A stretch of DNA of 64,000 nt from Ryuthela nishihirai (lineage: Eukaryota > Arthropoda > Arachnida > Araneae > Heptathelidae), in contig JAWZYU010000011.1 in NCBI GenBank assembly GCA_038380435.1, positions 78,179,501 through 78,243,500 on the forward strand, written 5' to 3'. A program made the position numbers and the translations under genes. Positions 1 to 12,182 of this stretch are shown in pieces. Below the pieces are notes generated by a model. That model did no database searches, was not told the origin of the DNA, and worked only from the letters and a program-made list of their open reading frames with translations. How positions within the stretch are numbered: the stretch's first letter is position 1; every line of letters begins with the position of its first letter.

Positions 1-1084
<1,084 letters not shown>

Positions 1085-2110
1085 CACACTGCTGTTCACA
1101 AAAAGCAGAACACTGAGAAGGAATAAAGTCCATGACTTATATGGAGGCATATATAGCACTTATTACTAAAGAAGTGATTATAGTTTCTAGGTCATCAGTG
1201 CAATTGTGTTGGCATTGGCCAATAAGAACATTCTAGAAAGGGTGTAAATGGACCCTTCCCCACCAGTATTTGAAGGGAGAGAGCATGTTCAGCTTATCAG
1301 TTCTTGTGCAGGGAGCCGAATACAAATCCACACCGCCATTATCACTGCTTGTTATATCCAGGACATTTTACAGCCAAAAGCTCTTCTGTCTTACAGATTG
1401 TCACACCTGCCATAGTTCAGCAGGACAGTTGAATCCTGAGGCAAAACAACGTGCATATCCTGTAGGGGGGGGGGGGGAGTTCCCTCAGTCTGTAACGTGC
1501 CAGACTCATAATCTGCAGTTCCCAGGTTCAAGTCCCAGCTGGGTCAGCATTGAGATTTATAACCGCAAAACTCCCCACCCTGCCCACAGTCAGTAGGGGA
1601 CACCAGTGGGTTTGGAAAGTCTGCCGTCTATTGGATGGGATGATAAGCATGGCCCCGTGTGCAACAGAGCCATACCTTGTGCATGTTAAAGATCACACTG
1701 CATGACCTAGACAGGACGCAACCATCTGTCTTTCAACAGCTATTCCAGTGGGTCCCCTCCCCCAACCTTCTCTGAGCCTTCAGGGTCCTTGTGACCTGGC
1801 CATTTAGCCTATTGTGTGCAAAAAAGGGCTGCTCGGAGGTAAAACAACCCACAACCCAATCCTTCTATGGCCCACTAGATCCTCTGATTCATCACCAATT
1901 GAAAATGTAAGGGATAGGGCAAACAGAGATTGCAGCAATACCAGCATAATACTGGCAAATATAGATGAACTTTAGGCATTCATTGCAGACTGACTGACAT
2001 TAATTCAAAGACTGATGGCTTGCTGACCTGCATCAGTCCACAGACCACCAATTTGAGGTGTCCTATGTTACTCAGCCAGTTCCAATTAAATTGAAGCAAA
2101 ATTGTATATT
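1085..2110 (+). mobile_element. Tc1-like transposon relic, split by a SINE
   Basis: The C-terminal transposase block is readable at 1,868-1,975: WPTRSSDSSPIENVRD, equivalent to the Tc1 SPDL-SPIE(N/H)-W/RD motif, with the catalytic Glu kept, followed by a stop. The left end (about 1,085, ctgctgttcacaaaaagcag) resembles a Tc1-type terminus and is similar to a lone terminus at 44,283-44,301. The middle is missing or unreadable, and a SINE at 1,465-1,857 interrupts it. The right terminus was not located, so the limits are approximate. Inactive. Confidence 0.55.
1465..1857 (+). mobile_element. tRNA-headed SINE, family B
   Basis: It starts with a 13-base G run (1,465-1,477) and a degenerate tRNA-like head with an intact B box (ggttcaagtcc). 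A conserved body follows (ggggacacc, ggatgggatgataag, gccataccttgtgcatgttaaag). It is about 80-85% like the copy at 4,718-5,101. The stretch CTCATAATCTG resembles the anticodon arm of elongator tRNA-Met. The body resembles, from memory, the deeply conserved metazoan Nin-DC SINE domain. It sits inside a Tc1 relic and is therefore younger than that relic. Confidence 0.75.
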
Positions 2111-2112
2111 TG

Positions 2113-2322
2113 ATAAAAAATAAATGAAAATACCTCCTCAACAGCTGTTTGCCACAGAGGTCTGACAGGGGCCTATCAGTTTATATGCCAAAGTAGAAAG
2201 TCTGTGAGGATGGCAGGACCTCAACAGAAAAACAACACAAACATCCAACCCTTATCCAGTGTTCGAACTCAGGTCCCTCTGATCAGTAGGAAGCACACTA
2301 ACTACTTGACCATGGGACGGCA
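2113..2322 (-). mobile_element. tRNA-headed SINE, family A, minus strand
   Basis: On the minus strand it has a tRNA-like head with an A box like ggtcaagtagttagtgtgc and a B box like gagttcgaacac. The family tail follows (gaggtcctgccatcctcacag … cctctgtggcaaacagctg). Compared with the plus-strand copy at 48,757-48,965 it has lost some of the middle. It lies 15 bp from the left end of the Tc1 element at 2,338. Confidence 0.75.
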
Positions 2323-2337
2323 TTGTATATTTACATA

Positions 2338-3736
2338 CACTACAGGAAATAAAAAATGCAACACTTGCAAGAAGTTATACAAATGTGACGAAATTTAGAG
2401 AGGCAGCAGTATATGGAAATAATTAGATTTGCAGGATGATCGGAATGATTGGACAGATGCAAGCTGACATCACAGGTGTGGAGCAGTCAAACACAGATAA
2501 AGGCAACCAAACCTCAAAAATGACAAAGCATTGTGGAAATTGTTTTAAACCACTAAAGATGCCCTCACACAGATGTCAACAGCCATTCCAACAGTTAACA
2601 GACTTTGAGTGTGAAAGAATCATCGGCCTTAAAGAAGTTGGTTTGTCATACAGAGATGTGGCCAATCTTGGGCACCATTATACACACATGGTGCCAGTGG
2701 GTTCAAGAAAGATCTAGCACACACTGACAAGGATCAAGATGACGTATGACCACTGAGTGACAGGATTGCCATTTGCGACACATGGCATTGCAGGTCAGAT
2801 TCGTGACTACAACACAACTACAAAGGGACTGGCAACAGGTAACACATCGAATATCTACTAGGCAGGTGGTAAACAACAGGCTTTTACAGTTTTCATTGCA
2901 AGCCTATCGTTCAGCACTGCATTTGTCCCTCACATCTGCCTTCAAGCAAGTATGTCTTCAGTGGTGTCACCTCAAACAGAACTGGAATGAATAAGAGTGG
3001 AGTACCATGGTGTTTAGTGATGAATCTCATTTATGTCTTGGTCAGCATGATGGTAGACAATGTGTTCGCCATCATCCAGGGGAAAGGAACACCACCCATG
3101 CTTGCAACATTGTCACACATCTCCAGCACATGGTGTGTGTGGGGGGGGGGGGGGGCATTACTCAGATATCTCAGTCGAAACTGTTCATCATAAGGGGATC
3201 TCTAACTGCCCAATAATATGTTACCAACATTTTGCAGCCAGTGGCTATCCCATGTTCAGCGGCATGAAACCTTTTACCAGCAAGATAACACCCATCCCCA
3301 CACAGCCTGCATTAGTCTGCAGTATCTACATGAGCAAAACATTCAGGTACTACCAGGGCCAGCACGCTCACCGGACCTTTCATCTGTCAAACACATCTGG
3401 GACATGATGGATTGACAGCTCCAACAACACCCAAGAGGTGCACCAACCACTGTCACTGAAATGTAACAGCGGCTTGCACTATTTGGTATTCTATCCCTCA
3501 GGAGGACATTATAGAGCTGTACGATAGCCTTCCCCGCTGTGTTTGTGAATGCATTGCTGTGCAGGCAGTTCAACATCATACTAATTATACCACTTTACCA
3601 AGTAGGTAAAGTAGTAATTTTCTATATTTTTTTGATAATGTAATCAGTCACATCTCAGTATATGCTAATAGCTGCCTGCGTTTCAATAAAATGGCATTAA
3701 TCCTTCCAGGTGTTGCAATTTTTGTTTCTTGTAGTA
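2338..3736 (+). mobile_element. Tc1-like DNA transposon, degenerate
   Basis: Terminal inverted repeats of about 33 bp are visible (left cactacaggaaataaaaaat, right its diverged complement), flanked by TA. The length of 1.4 kb fits Tc1 elements. It carries a frameshifted transposase, described separately. A 15-base G run at 3,141-3,155 lies where the family encodes the conserved VWG motif and breaks the frame. Confidence 0.85.
2436..3600 (+). pseudogene. Tc1-like transposase, frameshifted
   Basis: The N-terminal helix-turn-helix region is readable at about 2,596-2,720 (QLTDFECERIIGLKEVGLSY). The first catalytic Asp is in VFSDESHL (codon 3,019-3,021) and the second in QQDNTHPH (3,284-3,286). 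The block after it, LPGPARSPDLSSVKHIWD, carries Lys (3,389-3,391) where the family has the third acidic residue, in SPIEH. The frame changes at least once between 3,007 and 3,218, at or near the G run. Stops also interrupt the linker and the C terminus. The protein cannot be functional. Confidence 0.82.
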
Positions 3737-4703
3737 TAATATAAATTTTGTGTAAATTAACTAGGAAAGCAACACATCACCTCTGGTGAATATGGGATGC
3801 TTGCTTTCAAAGAGAATTCAGTTTTTTTTATGACTTTAGCAGCCCAAACTTTTTTTTTTGTTTGGAGGTACAGCAATGAAGTTGGTGAGGATCATTGACA
3901 CAGGCCACTGAGGTCAGCTGGAAATTTGTGGCATTAATCCAGAATACTGCAACAGTCCATGCTTGAAATTCAAACTAATTGTTGGTTTGGAAAATGAATA
4001 TAATAATATTTTATTAGCACCAGTAAAACACAAAAATAATTTTCTTCATTTATTTCATTAAAATAAAAAAGTTGTGTTTTCCTATTGACAACTTCAGGGT
4101 ATGGGGACAAATCATTATGCCAATGTAGACTTCTTAACCATCACATTCCACTACCAAAATCTGAAATTGTTTGCATAAATAGATTGGTAGCAATATTTAT
4201 TTGATATTTTGGTATTTTCATACTTTTTCTGCTATTGGAGGGCAGTATTGAAATTATTGGGAGATTCAGAAAACGTGAATCATAATATTTCATCAGTACC
4301 TATCCAACCTGAAAAGAATTCATAATTTATCTCTAATAGTAAAAATATATACTGTCCCTATCTGGTATGGCAGTCAGCATACTTGACTACTACACCAGGA
4401 CAAATGGCAAAGTGATAACATTAGCTTGATTTTTTTTTAATGAGCTAAGAAACAACTATTGTGTAGGAAGAATGTCAATGAAATTAATATACTACTCTTG
4501 AGCATTTTCTGGCTGTGGAATTTCTTGATGCACTCTCAATTATCTAGAACACACCTCACAAAATCAGAAATCTCAAAATCATCAAAATCATTTGAAACCT
4601 TACTACCTGTATTCACATTTGTTTACTTGGGAACACCACCTTCACCTGATCATAGAGAACCTAAAGCTTAAAGCCATCAAACTAAACAACAGGGGTGACT
4701 TGT
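3737..4703. other. Intron stretch without recognisable features
   Basis: AT-rich. A half-tRNA-like string (ggtatggcagtcagcatac) lies near 4,363-4,382 and resembles one at 5,250-5,270; it may be a SINE-head scrap. No coding signal. Confidence 0.4.
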
Positions 4704-4717
4704 CCATTAGGCCATCT
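4704..4717. repeat. Target-site duplication of the SINE-B copy (left)
   Basis: ccattaggccatct here and ccattaggcaatct at 5,102-5,115 flank the SINE. They are 14 bp long and differ at one base. Confidence 0.8.
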
Positions 4718-5101
4718 GGGGCGGGGGTGGCTCAGTCAGTAGCGCGCCAGGCTCGTAATGTGTAGTTCCCAGGTTCGAGTCCCAGCTGGGTCAGCGTTGA
4801 GATTTATCTCCGCAAAATTCCCCGCCCTGCCCACAGTCAGTAGGGGACACCGATGGGCTTGGAAAGGACACCGTCCGTCGAATGGGACGTTAAGCCATGG
4901 CCCCGTGTGTGGGAGAGCCATACCCTGTGCACGTTAAAGAACATGCTGGATGGCGTTGACGGGAGACTACCATCTGTCTCCTAACAGCTGTTCCAGTGGG
5001 TCCCCTCCCCCAACCTTCTCTGAGCCTTCGGGGTCCATGTGACCTGGCCATTTAGCCCATGGTGTGCAAAAAAGTGCCGCTCAGAGGTAAAACAACCCAA
5101 C
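4718..5101 (+). mobile_element. tRNA-headed SINE, family B, full length
   Basis: Complete copy of about 384 bp with 14-bp target-site duplications. The head (ggctcagtcagtagcgcgcc, B box ggttcgagtccc) is a clear pol III promoter of tRNA type. The body contains ggggacacc, gtccgtcgaatgggacg and cataccctgtgcacg. The tail ends in aggtaaaacaaccca without a long poly(A), suggesting that a LINE recognises a specific 3' end. It is the reference copy for the family in this window. Confidence 0.85.
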
Positions 5102-5115
5102 CCATTAGGCAATCT

Positions 5116-6130
5116 TTGGCACAACCCCACCAAAAAAAAAAAAGAAATAATAAACGAACTTGAAATTTAGTATTCATATTTTAATTAGCATATTTTCAAT
5201 TCCTTATCTAAATCACCATAATATCATTTTTATATTCATTCAACCTTATCTGGTCTAGTGGTTAGCATACCTGACTATTAAGACAAGCGAACATGTCCTT
5301 GTGTGTTTGTATGTTGTATGAGAAACAAGGAAAAGCCTAATACAGCTTCTAGGTTATATCCATCCTTTGTGTAGGGAAGTACCTTCTTCTCAATTTATTA
5401 ATAGATTAATAATAATAATAATTAAATTACAATTAAATCAGATTTTGTATTCTTTATTTATCATGTTACATAGCCATTACTGTCATTGGACAATCATGGT
5501 ATTTTCTTTGGGAATCAGTATTATGTCATCTGCTTTAGTTTATACAATACAAAATTTTCCATTACAACCACCATAAACTTAGCATTATCATTATGACGAT
5601 TAAACAAATGTGCATACACTGAAGTACAATATCAGTGAAGATCACTGATTCAAAGTGGACCATGACACTCAATTGGCTGATTCTACCAATGAAACCAATA
5701 GTTGAAGATCTTGTTACTTAGTGAAAATCTTCATTTGAGTAGCAGGCTCAACAGGCATGAACTTTTCTGGCAAGATGTGTATGAACTGAACTTGAACTGT
5801 GTTGTCAACTTTTTATTTTGCCAAGGAAGGATATTTATGTATGAACAGTTTAAGAACATTAGATCAGAAAATACAAAATTTGTTGAATATTTGGTCTGCA
5901 ATTGAATGCTAATAATTTGACAAGATGTTTCGTTATCAGTGCTTAGCTCAGTGCAATATCTTTCAACTTACAACTCAAAGGTCTCCAGTTCAATACCAGC
6001 TGCTCTGTTCAATACCAAAGGTCAAAATTTGTTGTTCAATGTTATTTTACTGATTAAATGGTACAAACGTTTTAAATAGATATTACTTTTCAGATACAAA
6101 TTATCTTGAACTGTCAGCAGAGTCACTTGC
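5116..6130. other. Intron stretch with weak tRNA-like scraps only
   Basis: A string at about 5,940-6,000 (gcttagctcagtgc … ccagttcaatacc) has spaced A-box-like and B-box-like motifs and may be a degenerate SINE head. Another lies at 5,250-5,290. No coding exon is recognised. Confidence 0.35.
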
Positions 6131-6720
6131 ATTGTAATGCTCCAAAAGTATGGTAAACTTCTTCTCTTTGGACCTTTTGACTGATCCAAATTAAATTAGA
6201 ACTCCAGATAGCATATCAGGTGCCAGACAATATTAACTTGCCAAATAAAGTTAAATTAGGGTTCATTAGGTATATGGGCGTTACTTATTGAGTAAGAACT
6301 CAAAAGATTGGCAAATTTTTAAAAGTTATATGTTTATCAAAATCAAAATATTCATATGACAAAAAGTTTATTTCCAAAAAATTCATGACTCGCCATATAA
6401 ACTGATGAATACAAAAGTAGTCTAAGCAAATAAAAACTCATTTAAACATCTCCAAAACTGACAAACGTCTCAGCTAACATCGTTCTTATTACTATCTCAT
6501 ACTGACTATCTCCTCTATTATCGTCACTACCTTCCTACTAAGTCCGTGACCTAATGTCACTTAGTATATACATGCAGCATACAAATGACGTGTTAAATGC
6601 TGCGAAAACTTTGCATAATCTTATGATCACATGCTCACTATGATGCAAGAGGGACCATGTCCTTACTGCTCACATTAATGGCTGTCAATCAAACATCAGA
6701 GTTGTGCATGCCTTTAATGG
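6131..6720 (+). repeat. Unclassified interspersed repeat U1, copy 1
   Basis: Roughly 590 bp aligns, with gaps, to 20,909-21,535 and 35,026-35,652. Shared landmarks in order are taatgctccaaa, a ttggacc/ctgatccaa block, aagttaaattagggttca, gagtaagaa(c/t)c, a tttccaaaaa block, and a terminal caagaggg…gtcctt…atcagagttg. No open frame is conserved between copies. The element type is unknown. Confidence 0.65.
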
Positions 6721-7485
6721 ATCTTAATGAGGAAAAATGATGGCCGACTAAAAATAATTCCCAAAATGATAAATATAACATAAATGAAGTAAAACTGGTT
6801 ATGGAAAAGAAAAGTGAATGGATGGACTGTCACAGTATATACAATATGCTGAATGAATTCCATAACTTTCTTATATTTTTGGTAATGATAAACATAAAAG
6901 ACTTTGAATCAAACACAAGTTTCCAACCATCAAAAATAATACATATCTACATTCACTCTCCAAACTGGTGGACAAACCTGCATCATGGACTGCACTATTT
7001 GTTTTTATGTCCCTGATTTGAACAAAATTTCAAAACTCGTTTCCAAGAAAACAAAATAAATTTTCAAAAGTTTAATATTTCTTTCTGTAATCTACATTAG
7101 TGGACGCCTGCATTCAGATTTTTAAATAGCATAGTAACTCTAAAAATATTTGTTAAAATTCTCAAAGTAATCCTACATAAGTGCAAATTCTTAGGATCAT
7201 GGATAATATTCCCTCTAAGCTTTGTCAATAATCCATAACTGCTTGTTTTTACGTTTAATTATTTGAGTTGTATACATCATGAGTTGTGTTTTTTTTTTGT
7301 AGCTTCATTCCAAGAAACGTCTATAAGAGTATCGAAACTTTATTGTGTTTTTATAGGGATAGAAGTAGAAAATCTGAGTTATATTTGATATCCACTAAAG
7401 TGAAATACTGTGTGACCAAAATGTTTGGGAGCATAACTTATATTTGGGAAATGAATAAGCTTACCAGCTATTCAGATAGATTTCC
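6721..7485. other. Intron stretch without recognisable features
   Basis: AT-rich; no repeat or coding signal was recognised. Confidence 0.4.
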
Positions 7486-7800
7486 TTCAAAGTAGTCTCC
7501 TTGATACTAAGTACACTGATTCCAACACTTCTGCAACATTTGGAAGCATTCTTAATGAGCTTATTTTGGAATTGCTAATAGTTCCTATATAGAATTCTGA
7601 ATAATTTCCCCAGTCATTGTAAATATATGGCCTTTCAAGGGAAACTTTAAGTATAAGAGCCAAAAAAAAAAATCTCAGGGAACTAAATCCAGTGAGTATG
7701 GCAGATATGAAACACAGTGACACACCCACAATTCATCACCAGTAATGATGGAAGAAACAAGTTTTGGTCAGCAGCAGCATGTTGATGAAGATTCTAACTT
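7486..7800 (-). pseudogene. Mariner-type transposase relic, internally deleted
   Basis: Read on the minus strand, with frame changes, it gives SIITGDELWV (the mariner TGDE first-Asp motif). This is followed almost at once by LPYSLDLVP then DFFF (equivalent to YSPDLAPCDFFLF). Near the C terminus come AIPK and finally QGDYFEGNLSE. The order and the GDYFEG ending are diagnostic for the mariner/SETMAR-like family. The segment between the first Asp and the YSPDL region, including the second Asp, is deleted. Several stops show a long-dead copy. Confidence 0.7.
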
Positions 7801-7857
7801 GCAGGAACTTAGATTCCACATATTTATATATTATTTTTACCAGGCCAAAACTAGCCA

Positions 7858-7968
7858 AATGTCATGACATTAGTAATATTAATAATATATTTCAAATTTT
7901 CCTGGACACATATCCTACTCCAGGTTTGTTTTAATAAAACACAGATATCCTGGTTGCTAGAGCACCTG
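7858..7968 (+). repeat. Short interspersed repeat shared with 10,064-10,165
   Basis: It shares attagtaatattaataata, aaattttcc, acatatcctact and aggtttgttttaataaaaca with the second copy. That second copy lies inside the inverted-repeat element at 9,548-10,370, so this may be a fragment of a related element. Confidence 0.65.
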
Positions 7969-7970
7969 TG

Positions 7971-9510
7971 TTATATGGATTAAGACAGGCATTGCTATTA
8001 TTTCTTATCCCTCTCACAATTGCCCCAGTTTTGAATTAAGTGGCTGTGATATTTAAACATTGTGCTGTGTTATTTTTTTTTAGTGGTGTTATTTTTTTTT
8101 AGTGGTTAAAGCTTATATCAAATACAGCAGAATTATTGAAAAACCATAATCATCTTGAGCATGCCAAAGTTATAGTTCAAGTCAAGCTTCCCATTCACCA
8201 AATATTTTAAGGTTAATATTTGATGATTGAAAGGCTTAGGAAAGTAATTAATCTTGTGTCAAACATCTGACTGGAGACAAGGCCAACCTCACTCACTATG
8301 AGAAAAATGAAATGACAGTGGCATGTAATCATTTAAACAAAAGACATAGATATTCATTCTCAATCATTGCTTGATATTTATATGCATTTTCTTCAGTTCT
8401 GTCATGACCAGCTTCCCAGTAAAACTCGGCATCCCCTCTATAAATATATCGCACACATAACAATTCATCTAGCAAAACTGGAAACAGAAACGTTGAGGAC
8501 ATTATGATAGTGAAATTCCTGACTTACATCACCCTGTGAAGCACTCTCGAAGGATGGGAATGCATTGAGGCTACTACCACATAACTATAGACTCTGGCAC
8601 ATTATGGCCTAGTTGCCCTTGCATCATAAAATCCCAAACAACTAACTATGGTTTCTCTCATCATGGGAGTTCTCTCAAGTTTCCACATCGAAACTGCTTG
8701 CACTCTTTTCTCCTTGACTGCCAAACATTCCCTCTCCAGCATCTTGCTCAATGGCCAAATGTTGTGTCTTCATCTATATACTCTATTCTTTTCCTGCTCT
8801 TGCCTCCTCTATTTCTCTACACACAAAGGGAGCTTATCCTGCATCTAATTGGCCATGCAATTCTATCTGCAAAGGGGGTAGTAAGGTAAAAAAAAACTGA
8901 CTGATTCAGTACTGTAAAATCTTTGTGCAAAACCACATGACTGTCATCCTTCTGTACGTAGGAACTATCGAGCAGTAGTCCAGAGAATTTTCTTGGGACA
9001 TCCTGTGTCTAACTCTGGATGTGGCACCAGAACCATTCTGTTTTGCATAGTTGTCAGTGATCAGTCAGTGCTTTACATATGTGTAGGACAAGACTTTTGT
9101 GGCATTTAGTTCAGGTATGCTGGCTTCAGCTTAAATTCTACAGCCAACATACTGGCTTGTTCTGCAACATTTCAAAGAGAATTGCCCATTGAGAGAATCA
9201 TTTCCCTGCCTCAGAGTATCAAACAAAGGAACTAAGGACTACATAGAAATCGTTATATGTGGATATGAAAAAATCTGCATACAACACTATGGTCAACCTA
9301 AATAATACATTAAAAAAATGTAATCCCAAAAAGTAAAATAGTTCATTATCTAGAAGATTGAAATTTTCAAAAGTTTACAAGAAAAGGATTTAAAAATACT
9401 GGAAGATCATTGGTAACCAATGCAATTAGTAGGCATACCTAAAATTGCCTAAATTTCAGTATACTAAATGATTTAATATCAACAATTTCACTGTAATAAA
9501 AAAATAATAA
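7971..9510. other. Intron stretch without recognisable features
   Basis: AT-rich. A short direct duplication, gtgttattttttttta(gt), occurs at 8,067-8,105. No coding or transposon signal was recognised. Confidence 0.4.
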
Positions 9511-9546
9511 ATTACTCCTCAAACAGCTGCTTGCCATAGAGGTACA
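9511..9546 (-). mobile_element. SINE family A, 3' tail fragment
   Basis: The string tactcctcaaacagctgctt followed by gccatagaggt is the complement of the family-A tail. It is about 35 bp and abuts the inverted-repeat element at 9,548. Confidence 0.6.
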
Positions 9547-9547
9547 T

Positions 9548-10370
9548 AAAATACTTAACTCGTGATTTTAAAAACACATCATTGTGATATTGAAGACTAT
9601 TGCATCCATCTTACAATTTAGTTGGAACCTTTAAATAAATATTAAGCCATTGTTAACATCAGTTTTTTATTATTAATGTGGTTACGTAATGTGCATCATT
9701 CACTTACAATTGCAATGTGGTTACAGTCACCTAATGATATTGAAATGATTCAATAGAACATGTGGCAAAAATTTTAACTGCTTGATTTTAAAAAAAAGTT
9801 TTAAATTCTTATTTAAACTTACTGTTTTGGTGTGAGAAGGCACTGCATCCTTCAGCATATTATATATATGTGTATCAACTAGAATCATCATGGCATCTTG
9901 AAGTTGTAAAGTGGAATGCGTGTCAGACTGGCATCTTACTGTGGCAATAAGAGTCATCATACTTCATTATCATCAGAAGTTCTAAGATCATTGAGTAGCA
10001 TCCATCTTGTATCCATGTGAAACAATGCCATTCAATGCAGACTTTCTTCTGATAAAAAAAATGCATCATTAGTAATATTAATAATAAGTTCCAAATTTTC
10101 CCAGACATATATCCTACTTTAGGTTTGTTTTAATAAAACACAGATATTCTTGGTCATAAAATACCAGTATTACCACTGGTGAAGCTTCAGCTTGTAAGTG
10201 AATGATAAAATTATATAACCATGTTAATAGTACTCCATTTATGTTAACAATGGTTAGTAGTTATTTAAAGGTTCTGCTTAATTGTAAGATGGATTCAATA
10301 GCCTTTAATATCATGATAAATGTTTTTTTTTAAAACCATGAGTTGAATATTTTACATACAGTGAAATTGC
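9548..10370. mobile_element. Possible foldback element with ~170-bp diverged inverted repeats
   Basis: 9,548-9,715 matches the complement of 10,370-10,185. Shared strings include tcaactc/taactcgtg, ccatcttacaatt, gaacctttaaataa, ccattgttaacat and atcattcacttacaa. The arms are gapped and diverged. The centre (9,716-10,184) includes the repeat shared with 7,858-7,968 and has no convincing gene. A non-autonomous foldback transposon is the simplest reading; two inverted copies of one repeat is the alternative. Confidence 0.6.
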
Positions 10371-10967
10371 GGATATTAAATTATTTGGAATAAACACTCT
10401 GTTTAACTATATACTATTGCCTAAATTTCATTTAATGAATGCCAATAAATATGAACAAATATAACTGAAAGATTGTTTACTTTCCACAGTGTTAAACTTT
10501 AACTTGACAACATTGAAAATTGCATTTAACTTCTGAAACTAATTTCACAGCTGCTCAGAAATTTGTATAAATGATAAACTGTTTCAAAATACCAAACAAC
10601 TGTAACATTTATTCATTTATAGTAATGTTGTTTCTTGTGTCATTCTGGATGATCTATAAGTGTATCTGTTGGTCACATAACTAACCATTTTTAGAAAACC
10701 TAATTTTTCTTACTATGCAAATTGCATACAAACTTAATAGCAAGGCTATGGTGACAGGGACCAAAAAAGGTCGTTGAATATGCACAAATGCTTAATGAAT
10801 TCATTCTAAGAATGCTTGCTCCTTCTTCCATACTCCTGGGTATCACCCAGGTTATACAGTATTCTAAATGATTGTCTAAATTACTTTTTCTGTCTCCAAT
10901 TTTCAATCTTCAAATCCCCCCATAATGACAATGTTCAAAATGCATTTTTATTTTTGAGTGTGATTTG
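10371..10967. other. Intron stretch left of the duplication
   Basis: No feature was recognised. The duplication breakpoint lies at its right end (tgtgattt then gcaactgtc). Confidence 0.45.
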
Positions 10968-11337
10968 CAACTGTCATAATAGAAAATATAGCTTAATATG
11001 TTAACTACTTAATCAGAAATTGGTGAGGTGAAATTCTTGTAGCATTAATCTTTTCAAAGTCCTCAACGAACATGGATGTTGACAGAATCTGAAATGAGAG
11101 GCCCAAGATGATGCCTTTTGTACAACAAAAAAATTTATTAAAAAAAAAAAATAGAAATTGCCATTTGAATTTTTTTTACATAGATCTTTTAAAAATATGT
11201 AATTCAAGTTTGAAAAGAAATATTTTCTTTTTTCATTTGATGCATATTTTATTAAACTACAATATAAATAGTTCGTGAATCTTTATAGTGTTGGGTTTCT
11301 GAAACTGAACTTAAACTACTGTGTTGGGTGGATTTAT

Positions 11338-11377
11338 TTCAAAGTGTTTTCAGTATATTTTCTGAAAACACTTTGAA
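11338..11377. repeat. Perfect 16-bp hairpin
   Basis: Arms ttcaaagtgttttcag and its exact complement are separated by 8 bases. It is repeated in unit 2 at 25,457-25,496. No T run follows to suggest a terminator. Confidence 0.8.
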
Positions 11378-11437
11378 CTTTAGAACCTTATCCTAAAGTA
11401 ACTTTTGAATGGAAATATGTTATGTACCAAAAGCAAG

Positions 11438-11556
11438 TCCGCAAAATTCCCCGCCCTGCCCACGGTCAGTAGCTTGGTAAAGGCCACCGTCCGTTGGATG
11501 AGATGGTAAGCCGTGGTTCTGTGTGTGGGAGAGTCATACCCTGCACTCTATTTTGG
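11438..11556 (+). mobile_element. SINE family B internal fragment
   Basis: It matches the body of the 4,718 copy (gcaaaattccccgccctgcc, caccgtccgttgg, gtgtgtgggagagtcatacc) with small deletions. The tRNA head and tail are missing. It abuts an AT-rich repeat string at 11,376-11,432. Unit 2 copy at 25,557-25,675. Confidence 0.75.
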
Positions 11557-11639
11557 TATATCACCAGTTGTTCAGCGAGATACAATTGAAATTTAGTCGG
11601 GGGGGGGGGGGGGTCACAAATAATTTTGGTGAGGTCAAA

Positions 11640-12182
11640 TTGTGGGGTCATTCCGGTATTAGAGACAACTCTTGCCAATGAAGTGGTTTTTTTTTAACTG
11701 TACATCCCTTTTGTGTTCTTTTATCATTGTTCAGCAGGTTCTTTTTGTTTTGCCATAGTAAGGTTTATTGTTACTGTCGGTGTTTTCATGTAATGGTATT
11801 TTATATACTCCTCCTGTTTTCTCATTCTGGTCCCGATCAGTTTTAATTAAATTAATTATAGTGTTGCTGGTTTTAATTGGCACTATGTAATTGTTAAGTT
11901 GCATTGCATTTTTCACTGAATTTGCCAGTCGTGGGAAGTTTGGAATCCCTGTGGGGAACTAATTTTTTTTTTTGGATTGCTGCATTGATGTCGGTTGGGA
12001 TATTTTTTTCTAAGTTTGTCTTGCCATATTTTCGGCAAGGTTCAATATTTTTAGTGGGTAACCTGCATTTTGAGCATCCCAGTATATTTTTTCTTTTTCT
12101 TTTTCATAAAACTGTGGTGTGGAGGCATATCTCATATTTCTTAGGAATGCAGTTTTTGGTACATTTTTTTGTGGGCTAGTGA
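11640..12182 (-). mobile_element. Penelope-like element, GIY-YIG end (downstream half)
   Basis: On the minus strand it reads FYEKEKEKIYWDAQNAGYP, then a linker, then GGVYKIPLHE … YYGKTKRTC and IKEHKRDVQ. GVY…YYGKTKR is the GIY-YIG endonuclease signature found C-terminal to the reverse transcriptase in Penelope-like elements. Frameshifts and a stop after KRTC show decay. The plus-strand RTE at 12,183-14,146 separates it from its upstream RT half at 14,147-14,330. A 15-base G run (11,599-11,613) lies just beyond it. Unit 2 copy at 25,757-26,299. Confidence 0.78.
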
